Virus record (IMG/VR): IMGVR_UViG_3300042691_026310
Span: 1-22,633 of that record
Strand: one strand, 5' to 3'
Origin: a virus
DNA length: 22,633 nt
This document shows positions 5,766-14,094 of this stretch, piece after piece. The notes under the pieces are model-generated. The model was not told where the DNA came from. It ran no database searches and was given only the letters and a program-made list of their open reading frames with translations. A program made the translations under genes and the position numbers. Numbering within the stretch: the stretch's first letter is position 1; every line of letters begins with the position of its first letter.

Positions 5766-7786
5766 CCGGCGATCTTGAGCTTCTGCTGCCGCCTGCTGCG
5801 GCGCCCTCGATGCTGTCGCGCCTGGCCCAGGCCGTGCGGCCGCGCAAGGTGCTCACGGTCAGCGAATGGGCCGACGCAGAGCGCCGGCTCAGCTCCAAGG
5901 GCAGCGCCGAGGCCGGGCGGTGGGTCACGGCCCGTAACCCGCCGACCCGCGAGCCGATGGACGCCATGAGCCTGCGCAGCCCCGTGCGCGAGGTCGTCCT
6001 GATGTGGCCGATCCAGTTCGCCAAGACCGAGGTCGCGCTCAATGTGGTCGGCTACACGATGGACTACGCGCCAGGTCCGATCATGGTGACGCTGCCGGGC
6101 GAAGTCTCGCTGAACAAGTGGACCGCGCAGAAGCTCCACCCGATGATCGAGGAGACCCCGGCCGTGCGGCGCTCCCTGGTCAGCACCAGTAGCCGCGAGG
6201 CCAGCAACACCAGGACCTTCAAGGACTTCGCGGGCGGGCAGCTGTTCCTTGAGCACGCAGGCACCTCCACACGGCTGAAGATGACCTCGGCCCGCACGGT
6301 GATTGCCGACGAGCTCGACGAGTTCGCGGCCAACCTGCCCAGCGGAGACGATCCGGTCGAGATGCTCAACGGCCGCACGTCGGCATTCCCCAGCACCTTC
6401 AAGCGGCTGTACATCAGCAGCCCGCAGATGAAGAGCACCAGCCGCACCTGGTACCTGTGGGAGCGCAGCGACCAGCGCCACTACCACGTCGCATGCCCAC
6501 ACTGCGGCGAGCGGCAGCCGCTGGTCTGGGCCGGGCTCAAGTGGGACACGGTCGTGCACAGCTCGATTCCCCGGCGGGCCTGGTATGTCTGCCGCGACTG
6601 TGGTGGCGAGATTGAAGAGCACCACAAGACGCGCATGATCGAGCGCGGCGGCTGGGTGCCGCATGCGCCTGATGTCACGGCCCGGCGCGGCTACACCCTC
6701 AACTGCCTGTACTACCAGCTCGGGTTGGGGCCCCGCTGGGCCGATCTCGCACAGATGTGGCTGGACGCTCAGGGCGACCAGGCCCGGCTCAAGACCTTCG
6801 TCAACGACCGGTTGGCCGAGCCCTGGGAGGACAAGGGCACCGCGCACGTCCGCGCCAACATAGTGCAGGAACGTGCCGAGCCCTACGCGCTGCGCACGGC
6901 GCCGGCTGGCGTGCTGCGCATCACTGCCGGGGTCGATACGCAGGACGACCGCTTCGAGGTGCAGATCACCGGCTGGGGTCGCGGCATGAGCTTCTGGGTG
7001 CTGGACTACGTGGTCATACCCGGAGACCCTGACGCCGACACCACGCGCGCGGCTCTGACCGAGTTGCTGAACCGGCCCATTCAGCACGCGTGCGGAGCGC
7101 TGATGCAGGTCGAGGCGACTTCCGTGGACATGCTCGGGCACCGTACCGAGGCCGTGAAGGCTTGGGTGCGCAGTCGCACCGTGCGACGTCCCATGGCGAG
7201 TTTCGGGTCAACCAACAGCACAGCGCCGCTGCTGGGCAAGGCCAAGCTGCAGGACGTGACCTGGCGCGGCCAGAACGACAAGCGCGGCGTGCACAGCTAT
7301 CCCATCGGCACCGTCAACGCCAAGCACGTCCTCTTCGGCCGGCTGGCGGCCGATCACGAGGCCCAGCAGAAGTGGCTGCACACGCCTGAGCCGCAAAGGC
7401 CGGCCGCGCCTGATCGGTCGTGCCACTTCAGCGACCAGGTCCCGCCCGGGTACTTCGAAGGCCTCATCAGCGAGATCTACAACCCCAGCAAGAACCGCTT
7501 CGAAAAGCGCCGAGGCAGCGTGCGCAACGAGCCGCTGGATACCTGGGTGCACTCCTACGCGGCGGCGCACCACCCTGAGCTGCGCCTGCACCGTGCGACC
7601 CGGGCGGACTGGGATCTGTGGGAGGCCCAGTTGCTTGCTCGCGCTGCAGCCGTCCGCGAAGGGCCCGCGGGGGCAGCTTCAGATCAACCGGCGCTGATCG
7701 AAGTCCGTGCGCCAGCCGCGCCCACCGACATGCCAGCCCGCGCCTCAAGCCCTGCAGCTCCAAGATCAGGAGGCCGTCGATGGTGA
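5762..7786 (+). CDS. terminase large subunit (lambda gpA family)
   Basis: The product is 674 residues, close to the 640 of lambda gpA. It is the ATP-driven motor and nuclease that cuts concatemers and fills proheads. The GTG start overlaps the small-subunit stop by 4 bp. The Walker A-like loop is WPIQFAKTE with Lys88; Ala replaces the Gly that usually precedes the Lys. Walker B is VIADELDE (Asp183/Glu184, Asp186/Glu187). A CPHC (Cys245/248) and CRDC (Cys277/280) pair suggests the zinc knuckle known from this family. The nuclease domain follows, with an early acidic motif GVDTQDDRFE (Asp392). The last ~40 residues are Ala/Pro-rich. The end overlaps the Mor-like gene by 7 bp. Confidence 0.93.
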   Translation: MTGDLELLLPPAAAPSMLSRLAQAVRPRKVLTVSEWADAERRLSSKGSAEAGRWVTARNPPTREPMDAMSLRSPVREVVLMWPIQFAKTEVALNVVGYTMDYAPGPIMVTLPGEVSLNKWTAQKLHPMIEETPAVRRSLVSTSSREASNTRTFKDFAGGQLFLEHAGTSTRLKMTSARTVIADELDEFAANLPSGDDPVEMLNGRTSAFPSTFKRLYISSPQMKSTSRTWYLWERSDQRHYHVACPHCGERQPLVWAGLKWDTVVHSSIPRRAWYVCRDCGGEIEEHHKTRMIERGGWVPHAPDVTARRGYTLNCLYYQLGLGPRWADLAQMWLDAQGDQARLKTFVNDRLAEPWEDKGTAHVRANIVQERAEPYALRTAPAGVLRITAGVDTQDDRFEVQITGWGRGMSFWVLDYVVIPGDPDADTTRAALTELLNRPIQHACGALMQVEATSVDMLGHRTEAVKAWVRSRTVRRPMASFGSTNSTAPLLGKAKLQDVTWRGQNDKRGVHSYPIGTVNAKHVLFGRLAADHEAQQKWLHTPEPQRPAAPDRSCHFSDQVPPGYFEGLISEIYNPSKNRFEKRRGSVRNEPLDTWVHSYAAAHHPELRLHRATRADWDLWEAQLLARAAAVREGPAGAASDQPALIEVRAPAAPTDMPARASSPAAPRSGGRRW

Positions 7787-8103
7787 GCGGCAAAGTCCAG
7801 ACCGATCCGCCGCCTCTGCGCGTCATGGCGGAAGACCCCGACTTCGTCGACCGCGTGTTCGCGTACCTGGTCGAGTTGCTGCCGGAGCTTTCCAAGCGCG
7901 AGGCCGACCTCAAGTCGGCGATGCGGCAGGAGTTCGGAGGCGAGGATCATTACGTGCGCCGCAAGGGCGGCAAGCGCCAAGAGCGCGCGCAAGAGGTGCT
8001 GCGGCTGTTCAATGGCCGCAACGCGACAGAGATCGCCCGCAGGCTCGGTTGCGGGCGCGCGACGGTGTACCGCTACCTGAAGCAGGCGGGTCGTGAGAAG
8101 TGA
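7780..8103 (+). CDS. Mor-like transcription activator
   Basis: The product is 107 residues. The ATG at 7780 lies inside the end of the large terminase gene, with a perfect AGGAGG (7768-7773) six bases upstream. The layout fits the Mor/C activators of Mu-like phages: N-terminal helices for dimerisation (residues ~20-50), an EFGG turn (51-54) followed by HYVRR, then a helix-turn-helix LFNGRNATEIARRLGCGRAT running into VYRYLKQ (about 77-101). In Mu, Mor dimers bind dyads and recruit RNA polymerase to weak late promoters. The first of two 26-bp dyads begins 43 bp after this gene, which makes it the prime candidate for its binding site. A simple resolvase-type HTH protein is the main alternative. 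Confidence 0.75.
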   Translation: MVSGKVQTDPPPLRVMAEDPDFVDRVFAYLVELLPELSKREADLKSAMRQEFGGEDHYVRRKGGKRQERAQEVLRLFNGRNATEIARRLGCGRATVYRYLKQAGREK

Positions 8104-8145
8104 GCCTCGTCAATCAGCGGCCGGCGGCGAGCCCAAGTAAAAACT

Positions 8146-8171
8146 GTCTCACTCTCCCCTGCAAATGAGAC
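8146..8171 (+). promoter_or_regulatory. 26-bp dyad, copy 1, before gpW-like gene (candidate activator site)
   Basis: GTCTCA at 8146-8151 and TGAGAC at 8166-8171 are perfect inverses separated by 14 bp. The element differs from copy 2 (14095-14120) at only two of 26 positions and sits 23 bp before the ATG of the next gene, exactly as copy 2 does. A weak -10-like TAGGCT (8183-8188) lies just before the ATG. The next gene has only a poor Shine-Dalgarno, consistent with a very short leader. Confidence 0.7.
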
Positions 8172-8194
8172 GGCGTCGTCTCTAGGCTGGGTGG

Positions 8195-8416
8195 ATGGCC
8201 TACACGCAAGCGGACCTTGATGCTCTGGACGCCGCCATTCTCAATGGCGAGCTTGAGGTCCAGGAGGGCGACCGTCGCGTGCGGTATCGCTCGATCCCTG
8301 AGCTGCAGGCCGCTGCGGCGCATGTGCGATCGCGCCTGGCCGAGGCTGCTTCGGGTTCAGGGGCTTCTCGTCGCAGCGTGCGCCGCTTCGACTTCACGAC
8401 TGCACGCGGAGAGTAG
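8195..8416 (+). CDS. gpW-like head-tail joining protein
   Basis: The product is 73 residues (lambda gpW has 68). It begins MAYTQADLDALDAAILNGEL, followed by VQEGDRRVRYRSIPELQAAA, the helix-hairpin-helix order typical of gpW-like proteins, which are monomers that stabilise the packaged head and provide the site for tail attachment. Residues 50-73 are basic and Ser/Arg-rich. As in lambda, it lies between the large terminase and portal genes. The start has no clear Shine-Dalgarno, whereas the portal gene 2 bp downstream starts at a GTG with GGAG within this gene's 3' end. Confidence 0.8.
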   Translation: MAYTQADLDALDAAILNGELEVQEGDRRVRYRSIPELQAAAAHVRSRLAEAASGSGASRRSVRRFDFTTARGE

Positions 8417-8418
8417 GC

Positions 8419-9939
8419 GTGGACTCGGCCAGCGAACGCAACGCCCCCACCGCTTTGGACCGCCTGATCGGCCGGATCAGTCCGCGCTGGGGGCTGGCCC
8501 GCTACCACGACCGGCTGCGGCTGACGCGCGCCTATGAAGCCGCCGCGCCTGGCGACTCCTGGCGCCCGCGCCGTGCCGGAGCCAGCGCAAACACCGACCA
8601 CCGCGCCGATGCGGCCATCATCCGCTCCAAGGCGCGGTCGCTGGTGCAAAACGTGCCGTACATCGCGGCCGCTCTGCGCGGCCTCGTCGCCCACACCGTC
8701 GGCACCGGGATCGTCAGCTACCCCAAAACCGCCAACGACACGCTGTCGACTCTGTACGCCCGCTGGTGCGCGGAGTGCGACGCCGACGGGCAGCGCGACT
8801 GGCATGGCATCCAGGCCGCCGCGTATCGGACCATGGAGCAAGACGGCGAAGTCTTGCTGCGCCTGCGCCCCCGGCTCAGCACCGACGGGCTGGCCGTGCC
8901 ACTGCAGGTGCAGCTCCTCGAAATCGACTGGCTGGACGGCTCCAAGGGCGTGACGCCCGGCTCGCTGGCGGGCGTGGCTGAGGGCAACATGGTCGTCAAT
9001 GGCATTGAGTACGACCGGCTCGGCAAGGTCGCTGCCTACTGGCTGTACGAGGAGCACCCTGGCGAGCTGCAGGTCCGCCGCACCCTGCGCACGCTCAGCC
9101 GCCGGGTCGATGCACGCTGGATCATCCATCTCTTTGCGCCAGACCGCCCCGGCCAAGGCCGCGGCTTCAGCCGCTTCGCGCCGGTCATCTCGCGTGCTCG
9201 TGATCTCGCTCTGTACGAAGACGCTGAGCTCGCGCGCAAGAACCTGGAGTCTCGGCTCGGCGTGCTCTTGAGCGGCGACGCATCACTGCTTGGCAACGAC
9301 AACGGCGGCGCACCATCCGAGGCCGGCGGGTCCGCCAAAGACCTCGGCCAGCTGCCCAGTGGCGGCATGATGCAGGTGCCTGCTGGCGTCAACATCACGA
9401 CCGTCGCGCCCAACCCGGCACCCGGCTACGTCGACACCGTCAAGATGCAGCTGCACCTCATCGCGGCCGGCATCGGCGTCCCCATCGAGCTGATGACGGG
9501 TGACTCGCGCGAGGCGGGCAGCTTCAGCTCCGTGCGTGCGCGGCGCCAGGAGTTCCGGCTGGAGGTCGAGGCCATGCAATGGCTCACCCTGGTGCCTCGA
9601 CTGTGCGACACGGTCTGGCGCGCGTTCGTCCAGGCGGCCATCGACTCCGGCAAGCTGCGGCCCGGCTCGTACCCGGCGGACCACTCCACGCCGAAGTGGG
9701 AATACGTCAACCCGCAGCAGGACGCAGAGGCCGAGATCCGGCTGATCAGCTGCGGCCTGCTGACCATCAGCGAGAGCCTGCGCCGCCGTGGCTACAAGCC
9801 GGCGGAGGTCTTCAAGGAGTACCAGCAGGACATGGATCAACTCAAGGCCGCTGGCCTGCTCCCGATCCTGCTGACCATGCTCAAGGGCGGCAACGCCGCG
9901 CCCAGCGCGGCTGCAGCCATGGCCGACATGAACGATTGA
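8419..9939 (+). CDS. portal protein (lambda gpB family)
   Basis: The product is 506 residues (lambda gpB has 533). Twelve copies would form the ring at the head vertex through which DNA enters and leaves. The GTG start lies 2 bp after the previous stop, with GGAG (8408-8411) upstream. Family features are the N-terminal AIIRSKARSLVQNVPYIAAA (~residues 70-90), QRDWHGIQAAAYRTMEQDGE in the wing (~120), the FAPDRPGQGRGFSRFAPVI segment (~240-258) and GDSREAGSFSSVRARRQEFR in the stem-to-clip region (~362-381). The C-terminal helices carry GYKPAEVFKEYQQDMDQL. No protease gene follows, as it would in lambda; four accessory genes intervene. Confidence 0.92.
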   Translation: MDSASERNAPTALDRLIGRISPRWGLARYHDRLRLTRAYEAAAPGDSWRPRRAGASANTDHRADAAIIRSKARSLVQNVPYIAAALRGLVAHTVGTGIVSYPKTANDTLSTLYARWCAECDADGQRDWHGIQAAAYRTMEQDGEVLLRLRPRLSTDGLAVPLQVQLLEIDWLDGSKGVTPGSLAGVAEGNMVVNGIEYDRLGKVAAYWLYEEHPGELQVRRTLRTLSRRVDARWIIHLFAPDRPGQGRGFSRFAPVISRARDLALYEDAELARKNLESRLGVLLSGDASLLGNDNGGAPSEAGGSAKDLGQLPSGGMMQVPAGVNITTVAPNPAPGYVDTVKMQLHLIAAGIGVPIELMTGDSREAGSFSSVRARRQEFRLEVEAMQWLTLVPRLCDTVWRAFVQAAIDSGKLRPGSYPADHSTPKWEYVNPQQDAEAEIRLISCGLLTISESLRRRGYKPAEVFKEYQQDMDQLKAAGLLPILLTMLKGGNAAPSAAAAMADMND

Positions 9940-9962
9940 ACGGACCGCGACGCGGCAGGCCC

Positions 9963-10283
9963 ATGCTTCACACCAGCGAGTACACCTTCACCGCCCCTGG
10001 CGGCACCAGCGTTGTCCAGGAGGTTCCGGATGGCACCGTGTGGTCCGCCCAGATGACGGCAACGGCCACCGGCGCAGTGACGGCCGCAGCCGTCCTGGAG
10101 GTGACCAACACGCCCGCCAACGCCGCCAGCTGGCGGACGCTGGCGACTTTCAACCTGGCCGGCTCGCCGTCGGCCAATGACAGCGCCGTGTTCACCGCTG
10201 CCTGGAAGGCCTACCGCTGGCGCGGTACAGGCCTCACGGGCACAGGCGCCGCGGCCAGCTGCGCCGTCTGCGTGGGAGCTTGA
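9963..10283 (+). CDS. small beta-rich hypothetical protein, 106 aa
   Basis: The ATG at 9963 lies 23 bp after the portal stop. The product reads MLHTSEYTFTAPGGTSVVQE, then DGTVWSAQMTATATGAV and ends in WRGTGLTGTGAAASCAVCVG. Alternating Thr/Val/Ala strands and Gly turns suggest a beta sandwich, as in phage head decoration or fiber-like proteins. No family was recognised, and no signal peptide or membrane segment is present. It begins a four-gene block between portal and protease, and similarity in style to its neighbour suggests both are virion components or partners of the lectin-like protein. Confidence 0.65.
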   Translation: MLHTSEYTFTAPGGTSVVQEVPDGTVWSAQMTATATGAVTAAAVLEVTNTPANAASWRTLATFNLAGSPSANDSAVFTAAWKAYRWRGTGLTGTGAAASCAVCVGA

Positions 10284-10285
10284 CC

Positions 10286-10693
10286 ATGGGAATCCTCAAC
10301 CCCGATTGCATCGTCGTTGCCAGTGCGCCGGTGGGCGGCACCGCTGTGGCAGAGCAGACCATCGCCCCGGGCAGCGACGCCGTCAACGGCGTGCAGCAGG
10401 TCCGTCAGAGCTTCCAGCTCCTGGGCAAAGCCACGGCCGTGGACACCAACATCGTCGGGCGGCCGGCCTTCGTGCACGCGTTGACCTGCAGCAACCCGTC
10501 CGCCACCGCGTTCGAGGTCTATCTGTCCGATGGAACGACGGGCACCGGCGCAGACTCCGCAGGCCAGCGGTTCAACGTGCCGGCCAACAGCTCGATCACG
10601 CACATGGTCAACCGGACCTTGTTTGTGGGCGTGCGGATTCGCGGCGCGGCTGCGTTCCCTGCCGGCGCTGAGATCTCGGCGACGGGAGCCTGA
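10286..10693 (+). CDS. small beta-rich hypothetical protein, 135 aa
   Basis: The ATG at 10286 has GGGAG (10274-10278) seven bases upstream, inside the previous gene's end, and the genes are 2 bp apart. The product begins MGILNPDCIVVASAPVGGTA and contains TCSNPSATAFEVYLSDGTTG near residue 72, PANSSITHMVNRTLFVGVRI near residue 100 and a Gly/Ala-rich end. The repeated strand-turn pattern indicates a single beta sandwich; the overall look is that of phage decoration or baseplate-type modules. The family is unknown. Coupled spacing with the gene before and after (1 bp) puts it in one operon with the lectin-like protein. Confidence 0.7.
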   Translation: MGILNPDCIVVASAPVGGTAVAEQTIAPGSDAVNGVQQVRQSFQLLGKATAVDTNIVGRPAFVHALTCSNPSATAFEVYLSDGTTGTGADSAGQRFNVPANSSITHMVNRTLFVGVRIRGAAAFPAGAEISATGA

Positions 10694-10694
10694 C

Positions 10695-12014
10695 ATGCTG
10701 CGCGGCTACGGCGGCTTTCGGCACCTTCGGACCGATCACTACAGCAGCGTGCGCTTCTCCGGCGGCACGTTGTCGCACACCGGCATGCCGGCACTGCCGA
10801 CCTCGGGCCCGTACAGCATCATGGCCTGGGGTTACAGCGTCCCAGGGGTCTCGGGCACGATCTACGCTGCCGGGGGCAGTTTCGGCGTCACAAGCGCCAA
10901 CCTTCTGACTCTGACGGGCTTGCTGTCGGCCGGTGTGCCGCTGCCGCTGGGCGACTGGTGGAGCGCTGCGCTGACCTACGACGGATCGGTGAGCACTCTG
11001 TATCTGGATGGCGAGATCGTCGCCGTCACCGGCAGTCCCGGAGTCGCCTTCATGGGCGGCGCGGCCAGCAGCTTGATGGGCGCTGGCGGGGCCCTTTCGC
11101 AGCTGATCGTGACGGCCGGGGCGTGCTTCACCCAGGACCAAGTGCGCCGCTTCCATTACGAGAACGTGGAGCCGCAAGCGGACGTAAATCTGCGCATGCT
11201 TGAAGGCCTGGGCACGGCGCTTGTCAACAGCGGCCGACTCGCAGGCACTGCGCACACCATGGGGGCGAACACGAGCTGGACGCCGGACGTGCCCAAGATG
11301 CCGGCGCTTTACGCTGTGGACAGCGGCAGCATGGTGCTCGACGGCACCACCAATGGCACGCTGACGCCAAGTGCAGGCGGCCTGACGGCTCTCGCGGCCA
11401 TCTATGGGGGCCCCGGCATCACCATGGCCGCATGGATCAAGCCGCATCCTGGCAACGATGGCAGCCGGTACCCGTTGGCTCTGTCCAACGGCACCACCTT
11501 GCTGCGTGCGATCGCCGACGCGGCGGGTCTCGGCAACGTGCAGTGGGCGAACATCCGCGCCAACGTCAGCAGCGCGGTCACGAACCAGCTCGCGCGGCCG
11601 CGCGTGCCAGGGTTTGGCCGGTGGATGCGCCTGGGTGTTTCCGTCGACGTCGTCGCGGGCGTCATCGAGACGGCACTCGACCGCGTGATCCAGACGCGTG
11701 ACGTCAACGTCGCGCACGTTGCCGCCAACTGGTACTCCGGCAGCACGGTGGCAGACTTCCGAATCGGGGCCAACGCCGGCAACGGTGCTGCGAGCCAGTG
11801 GTTTGGGCGGGTGGCCGATGTCGCAATCTGGAGGCGTCCTTTCTCAAGGTCGGACTGGCTGGACGACTTCCGCGGCGTCGGGCCAGCTGCCGATGTGCGC
11901 TGGCGCTTCAGGAGCGGTTTCGGGACCGCGCTGGCCCCCAGCGAAGGTGGCATTGCGGCCAGCCTGTCGGTGGGCTCCGGCGTCACCTGGAGCGCTGAAA
12001 GCCCTCGCGCATGA
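10695..12014 (+). CDS. double lectin-like (LamG/concanavalin-like) protein
   Basis: The product is 439 residues from an ATG 1 bp after the previous stop, with GGGAG upstream. Two laminin-G/concanavalin-type jelly-roll modules can be made out. The first (~15-160) has the signature WWSAALTYDGSVSTLYLDGE, and the second (~235-395) has ITMAAWIKPHPGND, then WMRLGVSVDVV and FGRVADVAIWRRPFSRSDWL. Such domains bind polysaccharides or glycoproteins. There is no signal peptide, so a virion location (head fiber, decoration) is more likely than secretion. It overlaps the glycosidase-like gene by 4 bp (ATGA), implying that binding and cleavage act on the same glycan. Family assignment is by pattern only. 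Confidence 0.65.
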   Translation: MLRGYGGFRHLRTDHYSSVRFSGGTLSHTGMPALPTSGPYSIMAWGYSVPGVSGTIYAAGGSFGVTSANLLTLTGLLSAGVPLPLGDWWSAALTYDGSVSTLYLDGEIVAVTGSPGVAFMGGAASSLMGAGGALSQLIVTAGACFTQDQVRRFHYENVEPQADVNLRMLEGLGTALVNSGRLAGTAHTMGANTSWTPDVPKMPALYAVDSGSMVLDGTTNGTLTPSAGGLTALAAIYGGPGITMAAWIKPHPGNDGSRYPLALSNGTTLLRAIADAAGLGNVQWANIRANVSSAVTNQLARPRVPGFGRWMRLGVSVDVVAGVIETALDRVIQTRDVNVAHVAANWYSGSTVADFRIGANAGNGAASQWFGRVADVAIWRRPFSRSDWLDDFRGVGPAADVRWRFRSGFGTALAPSEGGIAASLSVGSGVTWSAESPRA

Positions 12015-14068
12015 TCGCGCGCGACGCCATCCGCCTGATGGTGCCTCCCGGCAAGGGGGGCACGTTCCACCCTCAGCAGGTCTACCAGCCGTTCGCCCGC
12101 GTCACCGAGGCCGGCTACTCGTCCTGGGTCTACAAGGGGGGGCCTCGCCTGGCGCCGACGTACACCGGCGACTGGGACATCCCGCGCCGGTATCCGTTCC
12201 TCGAGCGCAGTCAGTGGCAGTTCGACACCGCCCACATGGCCGAGCAGCGCACCACGTTGCGCAATCTTCGTGTGGTCGGCGGCGTGGTCGGCGGCCTGGT
12301 GTCGCCGGCCACCTTGGCGCTCAATCCTGGGTACGGCGTCAAGACCCTGTACGGTGCCAACTGCATACCGCCGCTGGACGTGTTTGGCTACTGCGACTAC
12401 GGCTCGCCGGTGGACCGCCAGCGCCAGCTGTACGCGACCGAACCGCCGCTCACCGAGAGCCAGCGCGGCACCGCCTTCTGGCTGGGCCAGGGCAACAGCA
12501 TCCACTACGACGACTTCACCACCTGCGCGACGCTCTGGTTCTATGGCGGGGGCTTCGGCACGGAAGTGGAGCAGTCGTTCTCGGTGCCCAACTACGGCGC
12601 CTTGCTCAGATCCCAGTACGCCAACGACGCGGCCTATCTTGCGGCCTCGACATCGCAGACCCGGGCAAACCACCCGCCGCATGACCAGGCCTGGCGCCGG
12701 CACATGCTGCGCTACTGTCTTGACCACGCGCTGCAACGCGTGCGCCCAATGCACCTGGCCGCAGGCATCGAAAGCAGCTACAACGGTTTCGCCGCCATCC
12801 CGAGCACCTGGGGCGCGCTGTGCAATGTCCCGGTCGGGGCTTCGGCGTTCGACAACCTGATCGTCGAACTCAACCCCGCCGACACCGAGCCGGTGGCCGG
12901 CTATCAGCTCGGGCACGACCTCGCGGACACCACCCGGCTGCTCACCTGGTTCGCCCGCGTGCAGCTGGCCTGCGCGACGGTGCGCGCCTTCGGCGCCAAG
13001 GCCACAGTCGCGCCATACCCGTACATCCGGGCCGTGCCGCCCAACACCCAAGGCGACCGCTTCAGCACCTTTGCCGTGGTGCCGCCCACCTTCGACGACT
13101 TCCCGCCGACAGCGTCCACCTACACGGAGCCGGTGACCGTGGCGGCCAACTACCGCGTCACCTGCGCGTGGGCTCTGGCCAACGGGTGCATGCCCACGGT
13201 GCCGATTCAGGTCTTTGACTACATCACCAACTTCCTGACGGGCTGGCAGTCCGGCAATCGCTGGCAGTGGACGGCTGACCCGGTCGACTTCCAGCCGCTG
13301 TTTGACTGGATCGGCATGCACCGCGCCGTCCTGTTCGACGGCTTCGACACGCCTCCGCAGATCGCTCTGGCAGTGCCGGATCTCGACGAGCGCTACAGCA
13401 ACAGCACGAGCGACAGCCTGAGCAGCAGCACCAACTCCTGGGTCGGTGCTTACGAGGTAGAGGTCGGACCTGGCTGGGACATCAACCGCCTCAAGCGCTA
13501 CAGCCGCGACATCGTCGCGCCACTCATGACGCGGGGCCTGCCCTGGATGCTGTCGCTGCTGGGCCCAGGCCTGGACGCGACGCGAACAGCCGCCCAGTAT
13601 CCGTTCGCCGACATGGATGCGGTCATCAAGACCGAGCCCGATGCCACCTACACCCAAAGCGGCGCGGCCGTACCGGCAGGCGGCAACGTGCAGGCCCGGG
13701 CGTGGCTTACGGGCACGAACCTCGACCCACTGCGCACCGTCGTCGTCAATGGCGCAAGCGATGCGACCCGACCCACCCTGGCCAGTCTGCGCGCCCACCC
13801 GGATGGCCGCGTGGCCGTGCACCTGGTCAACACCAACAACTGCACCTATGGCACAGCGCCCAGCTACACCGGCGCGCAGGTCAACGCTCGCCAGTCGCAG
13901 CTCCGCCTTCGCATCCGGCAGGACGTGCTGGGCTCCGCGACAAAGGCGCACTGGTACGAGCCCGGCCAGGTGGGTGGGCGGCCATTGCGCGTGGACCGCG
14001 AGCCGGGCTGGGTCGAGCTGACGCTGCCCGGGCTGATGGACAACGCCGTCGTATTGCTCTCGCCGTGA
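12011..14068 (+). CDS. glycoside-hydrolase-like protein, 685 aa
   Basis: The start overlaps the lectin-like gene's stop (ATGA). I see a large alpha/beta central part, with GTAFWLGQGNSIHYDDFTTC (~residue 155), MHLAAGIESSYNGFAAIPST (~250), a helix-strand run to ~370, and then CAWALANGCMPTVPIQVFDY (~385) and WIGMHRAVLFDGFDTPPQIA (~435). That order resembles TIM-barrel glycosidases of the GH42-like kind. Residues ~590-685 (GRVAVHLVNTNNCTYG to LPGLMDNAVVLL) look like the small beta-sandwich that closes many such enzymes. Candidate acids (Glu253, Asp near 436) are not proven. No signal peptide is present. A depolymerase carried on the virion, or a host-surface modifier, would fit. The specific family is unknown. 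Confidence 0.55.
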   Translation: MIARDAIRLMVPPGKGGTFHPQQVYQPFARVTEAGYSSWVYKGGPRLAPTYTGDWDIPRRYPFLERSQWQFDTAHMAEQRTTLRNLRVVGGVVGGLVSPATLALNPGYGVKTLYGANCIPPLDVFGYCDYGSPVDRQRQLYATEPPLTESQRGTAFWLGQGNSIHYDDFTTCATLWFYGGGFGTEVEQSFSVPNYGALLRSQYANDAAYLAASTSQTRANHPPHDQAWRRHMLRYCLDHALQRVRPMHLAAGIESSYNGFAAIPSTWGALCNVPVGASAFDNLIVELNPADTEPVAGYQLGHDLADTTRLLTWFARVQLACATVRAFGAKATVAPYPYIRAVPPNTQGDRFSTFAVVPPTFDDFPPTASTYTEPVTVAANYRVTCAWALANGCMPTVPIQVFDYITNFLTGWQSGNRWQWTADPVDFQPLFDWIGMHRAVLFDGFDTPPQIALAVPDLDERYSNSTSDSLSSSTNSWVGAYEVEVGPGWDINRLKRYSRDIVAPLMTRGLPWMLSLLGPGLDATRTAAQYPFADMDAVIKTEPDATYTQSGAAVPAGGNVQARAWLTGTNLDPLRTVVVNGASDATRPTLASLRAHPDGRVAVHLVNTNNCTYGTAPSYTGAQVNARQSQLRLRIRQDVLGSATKAHWYEPGQVGGRPLRVDREPGWVELTLPGLMDNAVVLLSP

Positions 14069-14073
14069 CACGC

Positions 14074-14087
14074 CGCGGCTTGCCGCG
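14074..14087. terminator. GC hairpin after the glycosidase-like gene (weak terminator-like)
   Basis: CGCGGC (14074-14079) and GCCGCG (14082-14087) form a perfect 6-bp stem with a 2-nt gap, 5 bp after the stop codon. No T-run follows, so it is not a canonical intrinsic terminator, but it may slow or protect the upstream transcript end just before the second dyad. Confidence 0.3.
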
Positions 14088-14094
14088 CGAAATC

